A stretch of 64,000 nt of DNA. Origin: JAFDVL01 sp031409955 (GTDB lineage: Bacteria > Acidobacteriota > Blastocatellia > RBC074). The stretch is from the NCBI GenBank assembly GCA_031409955.1, contig JANNYF010000359.1:1-64000 (forward strand). The letters run 5' to 3'. This document shows, in pieces, positions 58,962 through 64,000 of the stretch (positions are counted from its first letter, which is position 1; each line of letters begins with the position of its first letter). Under the pieces are notes generated by a model that was not told the DNA's origin, made no database searches, and worked only from the letters and a program-made list of their open reading frames with translations. Made by a program: the position numbers and the translations under genes.

Positions 58962-61349
58962 ATGTCCCTTAAATCAAAGTTTTTTAGTCTATTGATCGTT
59001 TGCTTAGCTACCGTTGTTTTATTCGCACAAGAACACACACAGCAAAATGAAAAGAACCCGCTCGCTGGGAACCCGACCGCGATCACGGCAGGCAAGCGAT
59101 TGTATGAACAGGCTTGCCAATCGTGTCACGGCGGCGAAGCGCGCGGAGATCGTGCGCCTGCGTTGGTCGGCGGAACCTTCAAGCACGGCAACCTGGATGG
59201 CGAAATTTTTCTGAACATTCGCAACGGTGTTCCCAGCACACAGATGCCGCCATTCCGACGTTTGTCTAGCGAACAAATTTGGCAGGTTGTGTCCTATCTG
59301 CGCAGCTTGAGTGGCACGCCTATCGCTAACACGAATGAAAGTGCGGCGGGCAATTTGCTCGCGGGCGAACAACTCTTTTTTGGCAAAGCAAATTGCGCGG
59401 CGTGTCACGAAGTCAATGCGCGTGGCACCAACATTGGCCCGGATTTATCGAGCGTGGGACGATATGCGGCGGAAACTTTACGCCGGAAAATTCTTGATCC
59501 TGCGACCAATATGAATCCGAATGCGCGAGGTCGTCGGCGTGGGCCAAGCACCGCTATCGTCAAGACCAAAGACGGGCAGACGATTCGCGGCCTCGTGCGC
59601 AGCGAAGACACCTACTCAATGGTGCTTACCGACACGTCAGGTAAACTGCATTTGCTGGATAAAAAGAATCTGGCGGAGGTCAGTTACGAAGCGGGTTCGT
59701 TGATGCCGAATGATTACAGCAAGCAGTTGTCCGAACCCGAAATGCAAAACCTCGTCGCGTTTCTGAAATCGTGCAATGGGCGCGATCTTGCCAAAACGAG
59801 CAGCGTCGAAATTCCCGGTGGCTTGAGCTACGACCGCATTCGCAACTCAAGCGCCGAGCCGCACAACTGGCTGACGTATTGGGGCAATTATCAAGGCCAG
59901 CATTACTCCGCGCTCAAGCAAATCAACACGACGAATGTGCAGCAGTTGCAGGCGCGTTGGGCGGTGCAGATGCCGGGCGATACGCTGCTCGAAACAACGC
60001 CCCTTGTGATTGATGGTGTGATGTACACGAGCGGGATGCCGGGCGATGTCTACGCACTTGATGCGCGATCCGGTCTGCAAATCTGGAAGTATTCGCGCAA
60101 GCAAAAAGTCGTGAACGCTTACGAAAGCAACCGTTTCAATCGCGGCGTCGCAGTACTCGGTAATCGCGTCTTCTTCGGCACGCTGGATGCTGCATTGATT
60201 GCGCTCGATGCGCGCACCGGGCAACCGTTGTGGGAAGTGCAAGTCGCCGACACGATGCAGGGCTACAGCATCACGTCGCCGCCGCTCGCCGTCAAAGACA
60301 AAATCATCGTTGGCGTCGCGGGCGGCGAATATGGCGTGCGCGGTTTTCTGGATGCTTACGACGCGAAGACAGGGAAGCGATTGTGGCGCTTTCATACGAC
60401 GCCCGGCCCCGGCGAATTCGGCAACGAAACGTGGAAGGGCGATACCTGGAAATTGGGCGGTGCGGCGACGTGGCTGACGGGCAGTTATGATCCCGAATTG
60501 GATACCTTGTATTGGTCCATCGGCAATCCCGGCCCCGATATGGATGCCGAAATTCGCAAAGGCGACAACCTGTTTTCCTGCTCGGTTGTCGCGCTTGATC
60601 CGAACACGGGACAACGCAAATGGCACTATCAATTCACGCCGAATGACGATCACGATTGGGACGCGAATCAGGATTTGATTTTGGTAGATCGCGTCTGGCA
60701 AGGGCAGCCGCGCAAGCTGTTAGTCCAGGCCAATCGCAACGGCTTTCTGTACGTGCTGGATCGCACGAACGGCAAGTTTTTACAAGGCACTCCGTTTGTG
60801 AAGCAAACGTGGAATGCAGGCTTTGACGCCAATGGTCGTCCGAAGTTTGCGCCGAATTCAAACGCCACGCCGGAAGGGCAAGTCGTGTTTCCTTCACTGG
60901 TCGGCGGCACCAATTGGCAAGCGCCCTCACTTGATCCCGCTTCCAACTGGCTGTATTTGACCTTTGCAGAATCCGGCAATCGCTACGTGCGCGCAGAAAC
61001 ACCATACGAACCGGGCAAAGGTTATTGGGGCGGCAGAACGTTGCCAGTTGAAGGCAGCTATGCAGGCATTGGCGCGTTGGATACCACAACAGGCGAGCGC
61101 AAATGGGAACACAAAATTTCGCAAGGCTCGTTGGCAGCGGGCGTGATGGCCAGCGCGGGCGGCATCGTGTTTGCGGGTACGCGGGAAGGCAATTTGATTG
61201 CATTGGAATCCGCGACTGGCAAGTTGCTCTGGCGGTTTCAAGCGGGCGGCACGATTGCGTCTGCGCCGATTAGCTATGCAGTGGATGGCAAGCAATTCGT
61301 CGCGCTGGCCGCCGGTGGTGTGTTGTACAGCTTCGCCTTGCCGGAGTAG
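58962..61349 (+). CDS. Quinoprotein dehydrogenase with two fused N-terminal cytochrome c domains
   Basis: A 795-residue exported fusion: signal peptide (FFSLLIVCLATVVLFAQ), cytochrome c module 1 with CQSCH (52-56) and module 2 with CAACH (145-149), a small beta domain (about 195-265), then a PQQ-type eight-bladed propeller from about 300: WLTYWGNYQGQHYSALKQIN, blades such as ALDARSGLQIWKYSRKQ and the active-site Asp in DDHDWDANQDLILVD. It should oxidise an alcohol or sugar and pass electrons through its own haems. The N-terminal placement of the cytochromes is opposite to the usual C-terminal fusion of quinohaemoprotein alcohol dehydrogenases. Confidence 0.9.
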   Translation: MSLKSKFFSLLIVCLATVVLFAQEHTQQNEKNPLAGNPTAITAGKRLYEQACQSCHGGEARGDRAPALVGGTFKHGNLDGEIFLNIRNGVPSTQMPPFRRLSSEQIWQVVSYLRSLSGTPIANTNESAAGNLLAGEQLFFGKANCAACHEVNARGTNIGPDLSSVGRYAAETLRRKILDPATNMNPNARGRRRGPSTAIVKTKDGQTIRGLVRSEDTYSMVLTDTSGKLHLLDKKNLAEVSYEAGSLMPNDYSKQLSEPEMQNLVAFLKSCNGRDLAKTSSVEIPGGLSYDRIRNSSAEPHNWLTYWGNYQGQHYSALKQINTTNVQQLQARWAVQMPGDTLLETTPLVIDGVMYTSGMPGDVYALDARSGLQIWKYSRKQKVVNAYESNRFNRGVAVLGNRVFFGTLDAALIALDARTGQPLWEVQVADTMQGYSITSPPLAVKDKIIVGVAGGEYGVRGFLDAYDAKTGKRLWRFHTTPGPGEFGNETWKGDTWKLGGAATWLTGSYDPELDTLYWSIGNPGPDMDAEIRKGDNLFSCSVVALDPNTGQRKWHYQFTPNDDHDWDANQDLILVDRVWQGQPRKLLVQANRNGFLYVLDRTNGKFLQGTPFVKQTWNAGFDANGRPKFAPNSNATPEGQVVFPSLVGGTNWQAPSLDPASNWLYLTFAESGNRYVRAETPYEPGKGYWGGRTLPVEGSYAGIGALDTTTGERKWEHKISQGSLAAGVMASAGGIVFAGTREGNLIALESATGKLLWRFQAGGTIASAPISYAVDGKQFVALAAGGVLYSFALPE

Positions 61350-61444
61350 CGCCACCAATCAGGGTTGCGCCGCATTTTCACCAAGCCTTTGGTTGTCAAT
61401 GAGGGGGATCGTCTCGACCGCCGTAACCCTGGCTGGTGGCGCTA
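61347..61444. repeat. 20-bp imperfect inverted repeat over the quinoprotein stop
   Basis: TAGCGCCACCAATCAGGGTT (61347-61366) includes the stop codon and pairs with 61425-61444 with two mismatches. A further palindrome GGGCAAT-GG-CATTGCCC follows at about 61459-61475 and shares GGGCAATGGCATTG with the element at 32906. Confidence 0.65.
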
Positions 61445-61769
61445 CTCTAACCCTGTAGGGCAATGGCATTGCCCTGTAGGTATCGGGAATCAAGGACAGG
61501 CAAGCCCGCTTCCGTTGGGCAAATTATTTTTGCGCTGATTCTGAATTAAGGCCTATCGCCCTCCTCCTGAACGCCTCACGCCTGAACACACAAATCACCT
61601 TCACCATAAATGTTCGATCCTTTAGCACCAAGAAACTCGTTTTGTCAAAATATGAGTAGTTGTGGATAAAATTACTTGACAGTAACGCACTCAAGTTTTA
61701 TTATGCGCCAGTCTTGAGGGGCCGGAGAGAGGATGATAATCATTTGAATTTCAACCAGAGGTAAACTTT
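61350..61769 (+). other. Intergenic region before hsp20 rich in dispersed repeats
   Basis: About 420 bases without a gene. Contains the inverted repeat and GGGCAATGGCATTGCCC palindrome just described, a CCGTTGGGCAAATTATTT stretch (about 61511-61528) shared with 51570-51587, and the hsp20 promoter. No CIRCE inverted repeat (TTAGCACTC-N9-GAGTGCTAA) is present. Confidence 0.5.
61676..61704 (+). promoter_or_regulatory. Near-consensus sigma-70-type promoter of hsp20
   Basis: TTGACA at 61676-61681, spacer of exactly 17 bases, TATTAT at 61699-61704. The -35 is consensus and the -10 differs at one position. Start of transcription would be near 61711, about 60 bases before the ATG. Confidence 0.75.
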
Positions 61770-62267
61770 ATGACACATTCAGTACGACGTGATCCATTTA
61801 ACGAATTCGGCAGTATTGCCAAAACTATTAACGATTTGAACCGAGCGTTCAATGCTGGCTTCCCACGCTTCGGAGATGAGGGGTTAGTCAAAGGGAATTG
61901 GAATCCGACGGTGGATGTCTACGAAGATCAAGACGGCATCGTTCTCGAAGCGGATTTACCGGGTGTGAAGCCCGGTGAATTTGAGTTGGCGATTGAAAAC
62001 AATGTGCTGACGCTCAAGGGCGAACGCAAGTTTGAGAAGAAGGCGGAAGAGGGAAATTATCATCGCGTGGAGCGCAGTTACGGCGGCTTTACCCGCAGCT
62101 TTACGCTCCCTGCGACGGTGGACGTGAACAACGTGGGGGCGGACTTCAAAGACGGCGTATTGCACGTAACATTGCCGCGCCGGGAAGAAACCAAACCGCG
62201 TCAGATTCAGGTGCAAATCAGGACGGAAGCCGATGCGACCAAAGCTCAAATGGCAGACGCAAAGTGA
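61770..62267 (+). CDS. Small heat-shock protein Hsp20 (alpha-crystallin family)
   Basis: A 165-residue chaperone that holds unfolding proteins. A short N-terminal arm (FNEFGSIAKTINDLNRAFNAGFPRFG) precedes the alpha-crystallin domain at about 48-145: NPTVDVYEDQDGIVLEADLPGVK, VLTLKGERK and the DGVLHVTLPRRE end. The C-terminal tail lacks an obvious IXI motif. Probably induced with clpB, which follows 87 bases later and acts on the same aggregates. AGAGGT precedes the ATG. Confidence 0.95.
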   Translation: MTHSVRRDPFNEFGSIAKTINDLNRAFNAGFPRFGDEGLVKGNWNPTVDVYEDQDGIVLEADLPGVKPGEFELAIENNVLTLKGERKFEKKAEEGNYHRVERSYGGFTRSFTLPATVDVNNVGADFKDGVLHVTLPRREETKPRQIQVQIRTEADATKAQMADAK

Positions 62268-62301
62268 TGAACTGGGGTGAGGCGAACCGGTGATTGACAC
62301 A

Positions 62302-62331
62302 CAGGCTCTGGGTCAGTAGGCTCAGAGCCTG
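62302..62331 (+). terminator. Hairpin between hsp20 and clpB
   Basis: CAGGCTCTG (62302-62310) and CAGAGCCTG (62323-62331) form a perfect nine-base stem with a 12-base loop, with no T-tract. It may moderate read-through or stabilise the hsp20 transcript end. Confidence 0.45.
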
Positions 62332-62354
62332 AAGTTTCATAGCGAGGTAACAAT

Positions 62355-64000
62355 ATGCGATTGGACAAATTCACTCTCAAAGGCCAGGAGGCTATCGAAA
62401 CCGCTGTGGCAATGGCGGAAAATCTGGGGCAACAGCAAGTTGAGCCGGAACACGCCTTGGCGACTTTGCTGGATCAAGCGGAAGGCGTGACACGCCCGAT
62501 GTTCGGTAAAATCGGCGCGAACGTGACGACGATTCGCTCCGAAGTCGAAACCGTTATCAAGAAGTTCCCGCAGGTTAGCGGCGGCCCGCAACGCTACATC
62601 AGTTCTCGCCTCAATCAAATCTTCTCGCAAGCGCAAAAAGAAGCCGACAGTTTCAAGGACGAATACATTTCGACCGAGCATTTGCTGCTCGCGCTGGCCG
62701 AAGAAAAAGCGGGCGAGTCGGGACGGATTCTGCGTTCGCACGGCGTCAACAAAGACGCGTTGCAAAAGGTCATCAAGCAAATGCGCGGCGATACGCGCAT
62801 CACGAGCCAGAGCGCTGAGGAAGGCTATCAGGCGTTGTCGAAGTATTCGCGCGACCTGACGGAATTAGCACGCCAGGGCAAGCTTGATCCCGTCATTGGC
62901 CGCGATGACGAAGTGCGGCGTGTCGTGCAAGTAATCTCGCGTCGCACGAAGAACAATCCCGTCTTAATCGGCGAACCGGGCGTCGGCAAAACTGCAATTG
63001 TCGAAGGTTTGGCGCAGCGCATCGTTTCGGGTGACGTGCCGGAAACCTTGCGCAACAAAAAACTGGTGTCGCTCGACATCGGGCAGATGCTCGCAGGTGC
63101 GAAATATCGCGGCGAATTTGAAGAGCGCTTGAAAGCTGTGCTCAAGGAAGTCGAAAAATCCGAAGGCCAGATCATTTGCTTCATTGATGAGTTGCACACG
63201 CTGGTGGGCGCGGGCGGGGCGGAAGGCGCGGTAGACGCGTCGAATATGCTCAAGCCGGCGTTGGCGCGAGGTGAGTTGCGCTGCGTGGGCGCGACAACGC
63301 TCAACGAATATCAGAAATACATCGAAAAGGACAAAGCGCTCGAACGCCGCTTCCAGCAGGTGTATGTGGGCGAACCGAATGTCGAAGACACGATTGCGAT
63401 TCTGCGCGGCTTGAAAGACAAGTACGAAACGCATCACGGTGTGCGGATCAAAGACGCGGCGATTGTGGCGGCGGCGACGCTCTCAAATCGCTACATCACG
63501 GATCGGTTTTTGCCCGACAAAGCGATTGATCTGATTGACGAAGCGGCGTCCAAATTGCGTATCGAAATTGATTCGCTGCCGACCGAAATTGACGAGGTCG
63601 AGCGCGAAATCATTCAACGTGAAATCGAACGGCAAGCCCTGATGCGCGAAGACGATGCGGTGTCGAAAGAGCGAATGGCGAAGGTCGAAAAAGAAGTTGC
63701 CGACTTGCGCGAAAAGTCCGGCGCGATGAAAGCCAAATGGCATTCTGAAAAGGAAATCATCGAACACATCCGCTCCGCCAAAGAGCAGTTTGAGCAATTG
63801 AAAGTGCAGGCTGAGCAATTCGAACGCGCCGGAGATTACGGCAAAGTCGCCGAAATCCGCTACGGGCAAATGGTCGAGATGCAAAAGAAGCTGGACGACG
63901 ATCACGCCCGGCTCGGCGAATTGCAAAAGGTCAGTCGCATGCTGAAGGAAGAGGTGACCGAGGAAGATGTGGCGGAAGTCGTAGCGAAATGGACGGGCGT
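62355..64000 (+). CDS. clpB: ATP-dependent disaggregase ClpB, 5' part
   Basis: Open to the window end; 548 codons of an expected ~870. ClpB threads aggregated proteins through its ring together with DnaK. Seen: the N-domain with two Clp repeats (LGQQQVEPEHALATLL, ISTEHLLLALAEE), first AAA+ module with Walker A GEPGVGKT (206-213) and Walker B CFIDELHTLVGAGGAEGAVDA, sensor GATTLNEYQKYIEKDKALERRFQ, and the start of the coiled-coil middle domain (KSGAMKAKWHSEKEIIEHIR), cut before the second AAA+ module. The middle domain separates ClpB from ClpA and ClpC. Confidence 0.97.
   Translation, partial: MRLDKFTLKGQEAIETAVAMAENLGQQQVEPEHALATLLDQAEGVTRPMFGKIGANVTTIRSEVETVIKKFPQVSGGPQRYISSRLNQIFSQAQKEADSFKDEYISTEHLLLALAEEKAGESGRILRSHGVNKDALQKVIKQMRGDTRITSQSAEEGYQALSKYSRDLTELARQGKLDPVIGRDDEVRRVVQVISRRTKNNPVLIGEPGVGKTAIVEGLAQRIVSGDVPETLRNKKLVSLDIGQMLAGAKYRGEFEERLKAVLKEVEKSEGQIICFIDELHTLVGAGGAEGAVDASNMLKPALARGELRCVGATTLNEYQKYIEKDKALERRFQQVYVGEPNVEDTIAILRGLKDKYETHHGVRIKDAAIVAAATLSNRYITDRFLPDKAIDLIDEAASKLRIEIDSLPTEIDEVEREIIQREIERQALMREDDAVSKERMAKVEKEVADLREKSGAMKAKWHSEKEIIEHIRSAKEQFEQLKVQAEQFERAGDYGKVAEIRYGQMVEMQKKLDDDHARLGELQKVSRMLKEEVTEEDVAEVVAKWTG

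Noticed and set aside
61620..61640. TTAGCACC before hsp20, resembling half a CIRCE element
   Set aside because: No inverted partner at nine-base spacing, so no HrcA operator.
1..64000. CRISPR arrays, tRNA or rRNA genes
   Set aside because: No regularly spaced repeats, no cloverleaf-like segments and no rRNA-like conserved stretches were found on reading both strands.

Overview
The window looks like a chromosomal stretch of an Acidobacteriota bacterium, most likely Blastocatellia. This is inferred from gene content, not from a marker gene. Pointers are an Oar-type TonB receptor with a carboxypeptidase-like N-terminus, a reaction-centre-type dihaem cytochrome, quinoproteins fused to or beside cytochromes c, many secreted (Sec or Tat) hydrolases, and an mreBCD-mrdA-rodA-rng block. 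GC looks moderate. No rRNA, tRNA or CRISPR array was seen.

Layout. 1-5630: the end of a type I restriction locus. It holds the tail of hsdS, an antitoxin/PIN pair, an antitoxin-like gene plus an unrecognised protein, and complete hsdR. The hsdS tail and the antitoxin promoter/N-terminus are partly duplicated here, and one copy carries a ~214-bp palindromic element. 5850-10786: a family 2A encapsulin shell gene overlapping its cysteine desulfurase cargo gene, followed by a Tat-type DOPA-dioxygenase-like protein, a TPR protein and an unknown protein. 10933-15015: acetate uptake and activation (DUF485, ActP-like symporter, acetyl-CoA synthetase). 15029-16700 (minus): a VapBC-type pair and a three-BON-domain membrane-anchored protein. 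17024-23237: histidine kinase, sigma-54 response regulator, FecR-domain protein and GAF-GGDEF diguanylate cyclase. 23419-32829: rod-shape and elongation genes mreB, mreC, mreD, mrdA, rodA, then an RNase E/G whose S1 domain is split by a ~390-residue insertion.

32973-41141: mobA (minus), an S55 (SpoIVB-type) peptidase coupled by TAATG to a DUF433/DUF5615 toxin-antitoxin-like pair, a secreted beta-propeller protein, a possible PD-(D/E)XK protein and a secreted alpha/beta hydrolase. 41864-61349: a TonB receptor followed by a long run of exported proteins: dihaem cytochromes, DinB-like and ThuA proteins, two quinoproteins, a TIM-barrel isomerase-like protein, a class C beta-lactamase-like hydrolase, two tandem esterases, a Nif3-like protein, a type B carboxylesterase and a Bacteroidota-looking lipoprotein. 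Together these suggest outer-membrane uptake plus periplasmic hydrolysis and oxidation of an esterified or alcohol/sugar substrate. The substrate cannot be read from sequence. 61770-64000: hsp20 behind a near-consensus sigma-70-type promoter, and the first part of clpB, cut by the window end.

A recurrent theme is intergenic inverted repeats of several unrelated families (at about 481, 11276, 12937, 32906, 51463, 53010, 54380, 56676 and 61347), as expected of REP/MITE-like elements. The most interesting biology is the encapsulin operon with its unusual downstream genes, and the rearranged toxin-antitoxin region inside the restriction locus.
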